64,000 bases of DNA from Argopecten irradians (GCF_041381155.1 NC_091144.1:20345544-20409543); one strand, 5' to 3'; positions 32,954 to 45,124 are shown, numbered from the stretch's first letter. The notes: a model not told the origin generated them from the letters alone. Made by a program: numbers and translations.

Positions 32954-35900
32954 CTGAAAAAAGTATGCAATATAACTTAAGTTATTGTGTATTTTTAGGC
33001 CATCTATTGAAATTTAGTGCAATATGAGTATCTGCTTTTACGACTACAAACACAATATTTTACTATTTTCTAATTAACCATGTACACGTACCTACCAAAT
33101 GTGTGCACGTCGTTGACGCGTTAGAAGATTTTGAGTGAGGTTAGTAAACACAAAAGGAACGATTTCATATTATGATACCTGATTTTGAACTCATTCATGT
33201 TCATTTCTAAAATGTTTGTATGAAATTATGTAGGCTTACAGTGTATCACATTTTTTGACAAACTTCCTAGACATATATATGCTACTACTCGCCACATACA
33301 GGAGGATAAAATCAATTGACAAATCCCGTAATTGAGATATCTGCATGCTCATTAAAATTATTTAAGCGTTAATACTAATTTATCTTAATTTCGTAGGAGT
33401 ATAAGAAAATGCTTTTTTTCAAATTTTTGTTTCGCGGATTCACACAATTTCCAAAGAATAATTTTTCATATTCCGATGAAATTAAACCATTGTGGTACGT
33501 ATGCTTATAGTTAATTTTTAGATCACTTGATATATACAATAAAACGTCAATATCTCTATTTTGACGTCAAGATACCATTGGATTTTTGCGCCATACTTTA
33601 TACAAGATAATACAAGAAAATTGATCAGAAAGTCAGATTGAGTATGAAAACAAAGAAAAAATAGGTATATCACTATTTTACATAAGCCGGTATTCTTATC
33701 AAAGCTCATATTTTTTAGTCTTGTATATGTCCTTATCATATATCCACTCGCGATTTTCTGAATAATGAAACATATACATTTCAAGATTGGCAGTAAAATA
33801 TTATGAGGAAGTTCGTACCGAAACTGTCCTTATTTGGATTAGACCCGTCAGGTGTAGATGCTGGTTCGATTCTTTTCCTCTCTACCCACATGACTCTGGC
33901 CACCACTAGTGAACATATGGCCAGCACAGTAAACATAGTCCCTCCTATAGCACATCCAATCACCAGTCCCTTTCTGTCAGATAAAAAGATAAAATAACCA
34001 GATACCTACCATAGCTAACACTCTACTTTTATATACACGTCCGATGACTGAGTGCATTGAACAGTCTCTATTTCTGTCTTATGATTTCAATGCTTGAATT
34101 TTCGCTATATACCAGATTGACATTAACCAGTTTAAACAGTAACCGTTTAAAAAAAACACAAACAAAAAATACATGTTTTTTTAAAACGACTTTATGTTTA
34201 ACACTACAAGGGAGTTATATAGATTGGCGGTTGAGCATATCTTCACATGGTTATGTGTTATGATAACGATTCGATATAAAAGTAAAAAATATATTACTTA
34301 GTATGGTGGCTGATATGTGGTATTTCGTTATTTCGTTATTTCGCCTCACAAAAGCGATTATCATCGTCTTTTCGCAGCGCCACGTGAGAGTGCCGAAGGC
34401 GTGAGATTTTGGATGTTACGGGTTCTGGGTGTAAACACGACTAGATCATTTCAATGACAGATTAAGACTGACTTTATTATCAACAGTACCTAGAGAGGTT
34501 ACATAATGGGGAATAACTCTCGCGGTCTTTCGGACTTGTCCAATAATGTTACATCTCCCTACCAAGTTTATACTAGTAATATGACTAAAGGCAAGGCTTT
34601 AAGGACACAGCCAAATGTTTCAGTAAACCATTAATTATACATAATTAAAAAGTTCAATTTATGGAAATAACGGAACCGACCTAATTTTCTGCTTATTTTT
34701 TATTCATATATTCACACTCTGTACTTGTCCCCATACCCCTATACATACCCACATTTTATTTCCGTAACAGATATTCCATTTTTGGTTAGCTGATTATATT
34801 GAAAGTGGTCTATCGCTTGAACGCTTGCAAATAAAGAGCAAATAGCACTGATAATAAACTTCTGCCGGATGAAGATTAGTATGTTCGTCGGATCATTAAA
34901 GCGTTTAAATCGCTTGATTGTATAATGAGATGATTTCAAAGCATCGCATCACGCTGATGGTATCTTCACCAGTGGGTAAAACAATGGCGGCCGCAAACTG
35001 AAGCTGTCAGTGTGTTGGATTGAATTTGATAAGATTGTTTTTTTTTGTTAAATTTTCGTGTACGTGTTACCTTAGAAGTGCTTCGCACTTCGTGCCCTTC
35101 GGGCACGAAGGGCTGTGCCCTTATTATAAACTAACTTTAAAATCACTATCTCTGGCGTACCCTATCGCTATTTAATTGTCTGTATACCTAGATGGCAATT
35201 TGATAGCGCGACCGCTTACGCGACTAAATTTCATGTTTAACGTACTTGTGGTTCCATCTAGTACATTCGAACCAACATCTACGACTGGTTGACTTAGTGT
35301 TGCACACTTCAAAGGAGTAGACAGTTTGACATCATTGGACACTGTGACGTCGTCATTTGTGACATCATCTATTGGTAATGATCTCCGAGAAGTAACGTGA
35401 GTACAGTTCTCCTTTGTATGGAACAAGTCTCTCCTGTTTCTTCTAACTGTTCCACCTTCTTGTTCCACTAAGTACGAACTTGGTATACATTCCTTGTCTA
35501 AACTTTACCAAGAGTTAGTGTACCGGTGTTGGTATTTGGGGGCAATGAATCGTACATTTTCTCCAACACGTAAAGGTGGTAAGGAATGTGCTCATCTATC
35601 AAAATACATTTTCTGGCGCTCTTTCTGTTCCTCAAACGATGATTTGATGTACATGGTTCGAAGTAAAATGGTTTTGATGTAGCAGAGCACATGGTTTGAT
35701 ACAAACATAATTACTGCCTCTGCCAGGATTCGAACTCGGGACCTCTGGGTTACTAGTCTGACGCTCAACCGATCGAGCTAAAAATCTCAAGAAAAAACAG
35801 GGGGAGTAGCGGGTCGGTGTGGTTTGTACAAAGTGTTAAATACGGTCTCTATCACTCAGCTGACGGAGCATGCTTCTTTGGCTCAGTCGGTAGAGACGTA

Positions 35901-38900
35901 GGTTTCCACGCCGGAGACCCGGGTTCGATTCCTGGTCGGGGCAATCGACAGGAATGTGTACTTTTCCCTGTTCTTCTACATTAACTGAGAACGCTTCATC
36001 GGCAGGGTTGTTCTGGTGGTTCTGCCTGACAGTAACTGTTAAGGTAACAGTTCTATACCATTCAATGGTGTATTCCTAAGGTCCATAACAGCCAAGTGAG
36101 GGTCCTTTCCATCGTCCCGCGCTTTTTTTTAGCAGTCGTTTCACAGTCTGTACTGAACGTTCAGGGAGTCCATTCCTTTGTGGGTACCTGACCAAGTAGT
36201 GTGTTTAATAGCATATGTTCGCGTGAAGGTTTTGAACTCAAAGATCGCGAACTCCGGGCCATTATCACTTACTATTTCTTCCGGGTTACCATAGCTGGCA
36301 AATTGCTGTTTCAACATATTTATTACAGTTGTTGACTTTCCATCCAATACATTGTTTACCTCGATGGATTTCGAGAAATAATCTACAGTTACTACATATT
36401 TCTGCCATCAAGAAACATTATGTCAGAAGCGACTTTCTGCCATGGTCTATCCGGTGTTTCGTGTGGAATCATTGGTTCCTTTGCCTGCGCGTTCTGATAT
36501 CGATTACAGATTTGGCACTGGGCTACAACATCTTCTATCTGCTTAGTGATTCCAGGCAAAAGCAATGCAGTTGAAAACACTTCCCTAAGTGACTAGTGTG
36601 TAATGTTTGTGACATTTCCTGTCCGAGTGATGTTGATGTGATTATTCGATTTCCTTGAAGTAGTAGTCCATCCACTTCACTGATCTCATCCCTCACATTC
36701 CAGTAGGGAGTCAAATCCGGGCCCAGACTATGTTTATCATGAGGCCATCCATCCATCACAGTCTATTTCGGTTTGGCCAATACTCTGTCATTGTCCGTTT
36801 CTCTTTTGGAATGACTGACCTTCTGTAGACTTATTGGAGGGGCACTCGACAAGGGCTTCTTAAACAAGCTATCCAGAGGCTTATGACCAGTTGCTAATTG
36901 AACAGGTTTTCCGGAACTTCTTAAGACCATACACTATTCCCAGCATCTCCTTTTCAATCTGTGCATAGTTCTTTTCAGACTTATTTAGAGATCTTGACGA
37001 GTACGCGATAGGTTGATGTTTCTGTAAGAAACATGCTCCCAATCCATATGATGAGGCATCAACTGATAGCTTTATATCCTTGTTGACGTAGTACCGCAGT
37101 ACCGGTTCTGTCGAAATTACACGTTTCAATGTTTCGAACGCCACATCCTGTTCCTTTGACCACTGCCAGGCTACATCTTTTTCCAACAGAACCCTCAGGG
37201 GTTTGATACTGTGGCCAGGATAGGAATGAATTTCCTTAGGTAATTGACAATTCCCATAAATCGCTGTAACTCGACTTTGTTTTCAGGCTTTGTGAGTGCC
37301 GATATTGCTTCCACACGATCATCGGTCGGTCGCACGCCATCTGCGCTAAATACATGTCCGACATATTCTACTTCCGATTGGTTAATTTTACACTTGACCT
37401 TGTTGAACCTTAGTCCTACCTCCACACATCTTGCAAGTATTTTTTCCAGTTTTTCCACATGTTCCTTCTCATCGTTGGCCCATATGAGGATATCATCAAC
37501 GATTGCTATGCAGGGCTGCTTTTCAAACACTTGAGAAGTAGTTCTCTGAAATATATCAGGAGCACTCGCGATTCCAAATGGTAATCGTTCAAACCTGTAG
37601 CGACCGTAAGGAGTGTTAAATGTTGTGAGCCAGGTACTCTGTTCAGCCATCTTAATCTGATAGAATCCAGATGCTGCGTCCAAAACTTATGCTGTGTCAA
37701 CAGTAGCCGTAACTTCTACCACAGTTTTAAGTGGATAATGTTCACTCAAAACAGCCTTATTCAATTCTCTTGGGTAAAGGCATAAAGTTTTACCTTTCCT
37801 TTGGGTTTCTTTACTATGACAATAGGATTAACCAACTGAGTTGGCTCCTCAACTTTGGTAATTACTCCACATTGTTCCATTCTATCAAGCTCCTCCTTTT
37901 CTTGATTCTGAAGGGTGTGAGGAATTTTTTTGGGTGGCGATGCTACTGGTGTGACTGTTGGGTCCACATTGATTTCAAATTCACCAGGCATTTAGCCAAT
38001 ATCGCTGAACAAATGCTTGTATTTGCTCAATGTCACTTCTACTTTTGTTTCTCAAGATTTCTTGGTGCCATCAGTCCTTTAATTTACATTGACAGAGTAT
38101 ATGCGTTTCACTAGGTTTAATTGCTAAACACGTTTCAAGTCCCAACACAGGTGTAACGTCAGATTCCACGAATTGTAGATCAATTAAATGATACCTGTCC
38201 TTGTAGAGAATACTGGTGGTCAATCTGCCGACCGTTGCTACTTCATGCCCAGAGTACGACATGAGTTTACTCTTGTTTTTCAAAGGTCCACTCCAGATTT
38301 TACACAAGCCTTCCGACTGATTATATTGCAATCAGCTCCAGTGTCAAGTCTACACAATGTATGTGTTTTCGAACCATTAATTGGTAACGATACCTTCCAG
38401 TCTTTCTTATTTTGACCAGATGATTTGTCTGTATCAATGCTATCAATGAAGAATGTTTGATCATAATGTTCATCCATCTCACACACAGTTTCGTTTAATT
38501 GCCGTACATTGCACCGGCACGTGCCGCGCATGTCTCGTTTTGCCGCCATTTTTGTCGCCATGTTTGATAACGTGAACATCAGTATTGTCACCTTGAATTT
38601 CTTTCATTTGTGTTTCACTAACTTCGTCAGCTCTACATATGTCTATAGCCCTCTGAAGGGTTAGATCTTTGTCTCTAAGTAGTCGTGCCCTCACTGAATC
38701 ACCACGAATCCCGCACACTATTCTGTCCCTAATGAGTGAATCCTGTAATGATGCCAAAAGTCCGTAACAAAATTGTCAATCTTTTCCCCTTCCTTTTGAC
38801 TTCGTGTATTAAATCCATGTCTTTCATAAGTTATCTTTTTACGAGGGTTGCAGTATTCCTCAAACTTCGCGAAGATATCACCAAACTGTGTTTTACCTGT

Positions 38901-41238
38901 CCCTTTTTCTAACGTGAAGGTATGATAGACCTCAATGGCTGCCCTAACACGTGTAGCAGGGTCATCCCTTTCACACCATCTCCTTTTTCCTCTAATCCGC
39001 TGGCTATGGCATATATTTCATACTGTTGTCCAAATCTCCAATTTTGCGACAGGTTTCCTTGCAGGCTTAATGCAGATGGGTGTGTTTCATTTCAATGACG
39101 GATTAAGACTAACTTTATTCCTAGCAGTACCAAGAGTGGTTACATAAAGGGGAATAACTCTTGCGGCCGTGCGGACTTATCCAATACCGTTACACGGGGG
39201 TCTCTCCCGAGAGAAAAATATTACGATTTTGAATGGGTTCGAGGAGTTTTACTATGCATTTTGATGATTTTGCGAGCGCCGAAAATGCGAGATTCTGGGG
39301 TTTGGTGGGTCAGGGGTCTCTCTCGGGAAAAATATTAAGATTTAGAATGGCTGAGATGAGTTTACCATGTGTTTTGATAATTTTGTGAGCGCCACAGCCG
39401 CGAGATTTTGGATGTTAGGTGGTCCGGGGTTCTCCCCCAGGTAAAATATTACGATTTAGAATGGCTGAGATGAGTTTTACGATGCATTTTGGTGATTTTA
39501 AAGCGTTCTTAACATAGTAATATTTCGATTTAAAGCTACCTCCATTTAGAAATGATAATTGTGAATGTCGTCATACCATATGACCGCCCCCCAACCCCCC
39601 ACCACCACCATCCTATGCCCTTGGGAAATGTCTTTCCGAATACATATACGAAGAATGTAACATCAATGTGCATTTATCACATAATCCACCTGATATCCAC
39701 TGTTATCGACATCTTACATTTTTGCTTAAACCATTAGTGTAATATATAATAACAGTTTTTATTGGTTGTGTCGAACAAAAAATCCAGCATTGTGACCAAT
39801 ACAATAAAGTGTAGTTATGATTGTTTATGTTCAGCCGCAGGGTATATGACATCAATTTAAGGTCCTATACATAGGCATTCTTTTAAACATTTATTTCACG
39901 TGATGTTCTCATAAAGTGAAGAAATATTGCCTGTGTAGATATAAGTTATGCATTGAAAAATACCGTTCTGGATACTCACCTGGATTCCGTTTGATCTGAT
40001 GGTTTGTAGGAAGGTGTTACAGGTACGTAACTATAACAACAGGTTTTATACGAGTAAGTACTGCTGCCATAGTAAGTATAATACCAAGTATATCCTTCAG
40101 TTATTGTACAACAACGATCTGGGCAGTACTTCCTGGAATAGTAACTATTGACATAATTAAAAAATATATGACGATTGTTGGTTCCTATAGAATAACGTCC
40201 ATAGTAGCTGTCAAATTGAGTTTGATAGAATTGTCCGACACATCGCTCGTAACCAAAACTCTGACCTGAAACAGAAAGAAAGCGAAGAATTACTATTCAA
40301 TCAGCTATGGTAAGAGTTGCTATCAATTCAGCCCATTGTTTAAGGACGTTGTGCTCTACCAAGAAAACAAATTGGCAGACAGACTGTGACTTAAATGAAC
40401 AGTCAAAGGATAAAAGCTGATTTTCTACAAAAGGCTGTTCGCTAGTTCTGCTTTCAGTGTTATGAAATTTTTGAATTAAATCTAGTTTGAAGAAACACAA
40501 AAATAAATTTGATATGTTGTGACTATCATTATGTAATGCTATTTAGAAATGTAATGAGAAAATGAAGATACTGTTGTGTGGTGTTTTTTGGAAACATGAT
40601 GTAAGAGATTAAATAGTCGAAGGTTGATATACAAATGTGAGGGCACTATTGCCACAAAGCATTGTCTCGTGAAGGGTTTCTGCCCTGTGACAACACTATG
40701 AGGTTGCATCTGTACCAGGGCATGATAGATAATACGTACATCACGTGACATAATACTGGTTTCTGGATACTATATGCAATACTGCCCTCATAATTGTGTC
40801 GAACTGATTTCAGATCTTTCTTTATACAGTGCCATAAATGAAAAGGGCTCATACACATGTAAGGATGGTGTACTAAACCCATTTGGAACGGCTGAGATGG
40901 AATTATAACCCTTTTAACTAGGATATAATAGATAAATAAATGACGTCCAAAGTGTGACCATTATGACGTCACTAATGTTCATCAACTTATCCCTGCTATC
41001 AATTCTATAGATTTAAGAAATTGAACACCACAGACTAATGATAGGACGTAGACAAAAATAAACCCAACGTTTAATATCATATTCGCATATCGATTAAATA
41101 TATCCAATATGATGATTAAATTACTATACCCAGGATTTTAAGACATACATTTTTATATTCGACAAGTAATTGCAATTACTTACCTATCCATGTTATAAGT
41201 ATAATGCTCCACAGATACAGGTAGGTGTTTCTAATCAT
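32859..41238 (-). CDS. M-B: CYYR1/Shisa-like single-pass membrane protein, four exons
   Basis: Exons 41184-41238, 39980-40265, 33819-33973 and 32859-32953 join in phases 1, 2, 1 into 196 codons plus stop (TGA). Signal peptide MIRNTYLYLWSIILITWI; cysteines at 27, 66, 70, 71, 94 and 95; one transmembrane helix; tail ending TEVTIV. It is five residues longer than M-A, all in the loop between the two CC pairs, which carries an extra Tyr-rich stretch. Exons 3-4 and their introns are nearly identical to M-A, while exon 2 is clearly more diverged. Intron 2 (6 kb) carries Gypsy copy B. Its TATA box (TATATATA) is the best in the cluster. The role is inferred from family architecture only. Confidence 0.87.
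33819..33973 (-). CDS. M-B exon 3, transmembrane segment
   Basis: 155 nt, RKGLVIGCAIGG then the helix and WVERKR; two nucleotide differences from M-A. Confidence 0.9.
34430..34553 (-). repeat. 3' LTR of Gypsy B (124 bp)
   Basis: Minus strand TGTAACATTATTGGACAAG to GTGTTTACA, with AATAAAGTCAG polyadenylation motif. Confidence 0.75.
34579..35121. mobile_element. 540-bp insert in Gypsy B, related to the dispersed 8.6-kb element
   Basis: Copy A lacks it. Its right end is the reverse complement of the AAGGGCACGAA...GAAGCACTTC...TTCAGTTTGCGGCC element seen at about 8585-8740 and 28886-29010. Confidence 0.65.
35172..35704 (-). pseudogene. Gypsy B integrase C-terminal remnant
   Basis: Two frames: one with KPFYFEPC and LPPNTNTG, one with RRNRRDLF, the normal integrase-tail order in K02A2.6-like Gypsy elements. 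A frameshift relative to copy A is visible in the first. Confidence 0.65.
35710..36131 (+). mobile_element. tRNA-derived SINE inside Gypsy B
   Basis: Same site and structure as 13003-13432: minus-strand tRNA-like block (about 35717-35780), plus-strand head with GGCTCAGTCGGTAGAG and GGGTTCGATTCC (35871-35943), body, and GCGCTTTTTTTT end. Confidence 0.65.
36141..36590 (-). pseudogene. Gypsy B integrase core remnant
   Basis: Contains CQICNRYQNAQ (end of the zinc-binding HHCC domain), then in another frame EIVSDNGPEF, the second catalytic Asp region of the DDE core, and HTTWSGTHKG. Frameshifts separate them. Copy A has lost this part. Confidence 0.75.
36800..37190 (-). pseudogene. Gypsy B RNase H remnant
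   Basis: DVAFETLKRVIS, LSVDASSYGLGACFLQKHQP and EKEMLGIVYGLKKF mark the RNase H domain start; it is cut short near 36881, with a deletion to the integrase linker. Confidence 0.75.
37195..37991 (-). pseudogene. Gypsy B reverse transcriptase remnant
   Basis: N-terminal part VNPIVIVKKPKGK (37761-37991) and core 37195-37683 with DAASGFYQIKM, FERLPFGIASAPDIFQRT and the catalytic VDDILIW box. A stop and frameshift lie between the two frames (37684-37760). Best-preserved part of the element. Confidence 0.85.
38071..38520 (-). pseudogene. Gypsy B protease remnant
   Basis: RLDTGADCNIIS is the retropepsin active-site motif; DVTPVLGLETCLA is the later conserved block. Split over two overlapping frames. 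Confidence 0.75.
38479..39080 (-). pseudogene. Gypsy B gag remnant
   Basis: RARLLRDKDLTLQRAIDICR and related capsid blocks, with C-R-C-N and K-H-G-D-K segments where zinc knuckles normally sit. Frames are broken. Confidence 0.7.
39087..39194 (-). repeat. 5' LTR of Gypsy B (truncated)
   Basis: 108 bp matching the 3' LTR up to TTGAAATGA; the last ~16 bp and the primer-binding site are absent or unrecognisable. Confidence 0.7.
39195..39620. repeat. 116-bp-satellite element, right part (M-B intron 2)
   Basis: Collinear with 15425-15860, including the C-rich end at about 39587-39605. Confidence 0.65.
39980..40265 (-). CDS. M-B exon 2, six-cysteine Tyr-rich ectodomain
   Basis: 286 nt from TTTCAG to GTGAGT, phase 1 to 2. 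15 nt longer than in M-A and M-C, all between the CC pairs. Confidence 0.87.
41184..41238 (-). CDS. M-B exon 1, signal peptide
   Basis: 55 nt, 18 codons plus one base, then a GTAAGT donor. The 918-bp intron 1 is longer than the 313 bp in M-A. Confidence 0.87.
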
Positions 41239-41310
41239 GGCGTACCAACAAGGAAGATATACCTATGTCTGGTTTCACAGTGACATTATAGGTAGGTTAT
41301 ATATAGCCTT
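41239..41310 (-). promoter_or_regulatory. M-B 5'UTR and TATA box
   Basis: Minus strand GGCTATATATAACC (41295-41308) about 60 nt upstream of the ATG; the sequence between is conserved with M-A. Confidence 0.6.
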
Positions 41311-42426
41311 ATTGTTCGTAAATGCCATAAAATTTAAAAGGTAAGGACTAAACAAAGGAAATAGGTTCGCTATTATCTAAATAAAACAATTATGCAAATG
41401 TGACAACGCTATTGTAAGTGACCTTGAAGTGCAGGTAGTTACACAATGTCACTCATAAAATGTACATGCATGCTTGACTGAAAACAAGTCCCTTTAAAAT
41501 ATTTGTGATATTAACAAACCGCAATCATAATTGGAATATATATAGAATATACATAAATACAATGTACTTGCAGAAATGAATATGAACACAAGAACATGAT
41601 AGTTCAATAGTATGGAAGGGTTTTCACCCTATTTTTGTCCATAACAACTTTTCTAATCGTGTGATTTTTCTTGCAATATTTCCACTGCAGTATCACTTTT
41701 CTGATTAGGAACGAATATTGATCGAAAAATGAACAATTCAATTATTTGATTATGTAAATATAAATGTTATGCAAATATTGCATTCTCAGAATGTTGGTAA
41801 CTTTTGTTGATATATATATATTGATCTATATATAAAGCTTTGTAAATAATCAAACAATCTTTCTGTCTCTCAAAATTATACCATTTTTTCGTGAAAAGTA
41901 GGATAAAATTAGGATCCTTCTCATTTGAACGGAAAAAATTTCAATGATTTTATTTTTGAAAAAAAACCTGGGATGTTATAATTTGCAGCCGCATTAACAG
42001 TGATGAATGTATGAAAACGAAAACGTTAAAAAAGAGAATGTTAAATGAGTGTTCATTTCATATGAGATGTTGTGAAACAAGTCTAAGAAGTTCTTTTTTT
42101 TTGAAAATTTCAAAAGATGCAAAGCTATATTGGTGTATGTAAACTTGAAAGTGTTCACTGATTCGAGACAAGCAAAATATCAGTTACACTGAGGTATGCA
42201 AAATTGAAAGTGTTCACTATTTGGAGACATACAAATGTCAGCTATATCGGAGTAGGTAAACTTGAAAGTGTTCACTATTTGGAGACATACAAAATATCAG
42301 CTATATCGGAGTTGGCAAATTGAAAGATGTCAGCTCTATAGGTGTACAGTGTATGTACATATTTAAGAATCAAACTCCGACTGATACTTACATTTGTCTA
42401 TTACAAAGTTACCTCCTTTGTGGGTA

Positions 42427-44365
42427 CTGTGAAATCATAAATTTTCGTGGGGGTTTAATTTTCGTGGATTTCGTGTTTTGACCAAAGTCAACGAATTTAC
42501 ATCCCCACGAAAATATATATACCTATACCAATGTCATGTAAGTTTATGCGTTCATGCATTGTAGGATGATTAGTACCTCACTACATAAAATCTATTTCGG
42601 GGACAAGCATGACAAGTTCAAAGTTGGAAAATATTGTTCAAACAAAGATAGTTTTCAGAAACAACACAAGTTCTACTATCACAACACTGACAGCACAGGT
42701 AAACCTCAGGAAACATATCCTAGTAGAGACAATTTGATACACTTTTTATGGTATATGGAGAAACTGAAAGATTCATTAGATGTCGATATTTGGTTAAGAA
42801 TTATACAATTTTGGTTTATGTTGGTTTGTAATAAAATAAATTATCAAACCGCACATGTATGTAGCATGGTTCATGTTAATAAAAATATTATTATATCAGA
42901 AAAGTTGTGTACCACATATTAACTATTTAAAGAACGATGTTAAACAAAAACTGTTAATAACAGTATTATACATTGGACACTTAGTCAACATTTAGTGTGT
43001 CTGAGTGAGATTTAGATTGAAACATTTATCATTGTACAGAATATTCCAATCTGTCGATTAAATACGATTGAATTGAAATATAAGGATTAAATTTTGCTTT
43101 TGTCGATTTCATGGGTGATGAATTTAGTTCCCCTTGAAACAAATTCAACATGAACTGCTCACTTCATTCAATTTGTTTCAAGATGAACTCAATTCATCAC
43201 CCCATGAAATCGACCAAGATTTGTCAACATGTCTCCCGTGAATATCTAAAATTCCCATCAGAATATCACTGTCCAATTATTGAGGGTGTTGTCCTATATG
43301 CCCATGGTCAAATTAAAAGTCCATTATACATGTAATTGATATACACACCCATTTTTGAGACATTATAAATTTACTATTTCAACATTTAAAAGTTGTGCAT
43401 TGTTTTCTCATTGATGCATACAATACATATCATGTATACCCAGCGTTCAATTGAATTAATTACATATTAAGTATATTTCAAAACTAATCGAAGTATGTAA
43501 TTTTAATCTCAGAAAAGCAGAAAATCGCTTCAGAAGAGGGGATTCATATTCATTACTTATTGGGTAGTCTCGTTATTTTCTGCTAAAACGGCTAATATAT
43601 AGTATCTTGCAGATACATAACGGCATTTTGAAATTTGAGTGTCTTTTCTGTCGTAAAAAAGAGTCAAATAGAAAAAGAGGAAAGATGTTCTATTTTATAT
43701 CAATTAAGATGTAGAACCGCATAGTTTAGCTACGCTGAAATGTACATGTATTATAATATTAAGTATCACCAGTATCTTGCGACGCGTCATTGCTGAACAT
43801 GTATATATATTATGCTTTTTCATTATTCCAATAAGTTGTAAAAAAGAAAAAAAAATACAGTACTGTGAATGGCAGATTCAAATCTTACAATATATATAGG
43901 TAAGTGACTACTTTTCACAAGGAATTTCATTAATTACCTGGTGGTCACTCAGGTATGACCAAGTTTGACCAAGGTGTGAAAACAGGAAAGTTGGCCAGAC
44001 TGGAATTATGTTCACTTAGAAGGTTGGCTAGACTGGAATGAACCAGAATTTCATAGACTTCATCCACATGTACCAACAAATAATTGATTGAGTATATCAT
44101 TAATCTATCAATGTGACACGATAATTTTTTGTTGGACACATCTGTAAAAACACTGGCTGAGTACCGACTCTAGCTTGTGATTGTAACTGTGTTGTGTGGT
44201 AGAGCTTAGTTCCGCTTGAGCGATCACACAGTACAGATGACAGTGTCGACTGTGTATTTTTAACAGTGATGTGTAAGGTCTTCTCCACGAATTTAAATGC
44301 CAACGAAATTGTAAAATTTTAGAATTCACGAAAATTGAGCCCAACGAAAATAAATGACTTCACAG
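42427..44365. mobile_element. 1939-bp DNA element with CTGTGAAATCAT ends and TA target duplication
   Basis: Ends CTGTGAAATCATAAATTTTC and its near reverse complement (GAAAATAAATGACTTCACAG), flanked by TA (42425-42426, 44366-44367), with empty sites in copies a and d. TA duplication suggests a Tc1/mariner-like or related mechanism. A 122-codon frame (42554-42922) resembles nothing I recognise; no DDE motif was seen, so it is likely non-autonomous. Confidence 0.8.
43102..43214. repeat. long hairpin inside the TA element
   Basis: GTCGATTTCATGGGTGATGA at the left and TCATCACCCCATGAAATCGA at the right are inverted; arms about 45 nt, loop about 25 nt. Confidence 0.8.
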
Positions 44366-45124
44366 TAGGTATCCTTTATTACGTCATCATTTTGTGAGCG
44401 GAATTCACGTCGTTTTCTCTGAAATATCAATATCTCCCAGAATTCATTGTGGTCCAATGATTTTTGCTATTGTGGGGACCGCAATGAATCCTGGAAGGAA
44501 TTGACAGCAATGGAACTGACAGAGATCGGTGAAATGTACGACAGAACGCTCGCACACACATGAAGTCACAATAGATAACTGCCCGTTAGGGCAGATTACT
44601 CTGTAACATGAAATATAGAATATCGAAATCTTATTATTCACTTTAAATATATACTTCAGGAGATTTTTCCTATATTGCTCCTGTAATAATGATAAACAAA
44701 TGCTTTTGTCTTTAATGTACCAATACGACACTTTCACATTTTGAAAAAAATCAATTCTAAGCCGTAGCATCGTAACAAAGGGAGTTAACTCCGATAGGTC
44801 AGTTCATTTTTTGTACGTTAAACCATTTCACAAAACGAGACAAGGTCACGAGATGTTAGTTAAATAAACCAAAGCTCGAGTTCTGTGTGATTGTCTTTAA
44901 TTGATTTATTTTATCATCATAAGCCATTTGTGATTTGAAAATGGATAAATGAAGTATAAATGAATAAATGAATGAATAAATAAAGAATAAATAGATAAAA
45001 TAATAATAATGAAAATAATAATGAAATTAAGTGCATGTATTATCAAAGTGGAATATGAGACAATCATCTCGGTAGTCAGGCTGTCAATATATATTATGTA
45101 AGTGCTTTCTTAAAAAAAATATAA

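Larger units (their letters stand above)
34430..39194 (-). mobile_element. Ty3/Gypsy retrotransposon B
   Basis: The fuller copy of the element at 12285-15424: LTR, gag, protease, RT, RNase H, integrase, LTR in that order on the minus strand. The target duplication is CGGGG at 39195-39199 and CTGGG (one change) at 34425-34429. It is interrupted by a SINE (35710-36131) and a 540-bp insert near the 3' end (34579-35121). Many frameshifts and stops make it inactive. Confidence 0.85.
42401..44606. mobile_element. MITE copy g, split by a later insertion
   Basis: Left part 42401-42424 (TTACAAAGTTACCTCC) and right part 44368-44606 (ending GATTACTCTGTAA). The insertion point is the TA in GGGTAAGG of the other copies. 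Confidence 0.75.
41311..45124. other. upstream region of M-B
   Basis: Third copy of the M upstream region, with about four ~59-bp units (42120-42330) and MITE copy g, interrupted by a 1.9-kb element. No host exon. Confidence 0.6.

Noticed and set aside
42554..42922. transposase gene in the TA element
   Set aside because: 122-codon frame shows no DDE or HTH motif; left as an unassigned frame.
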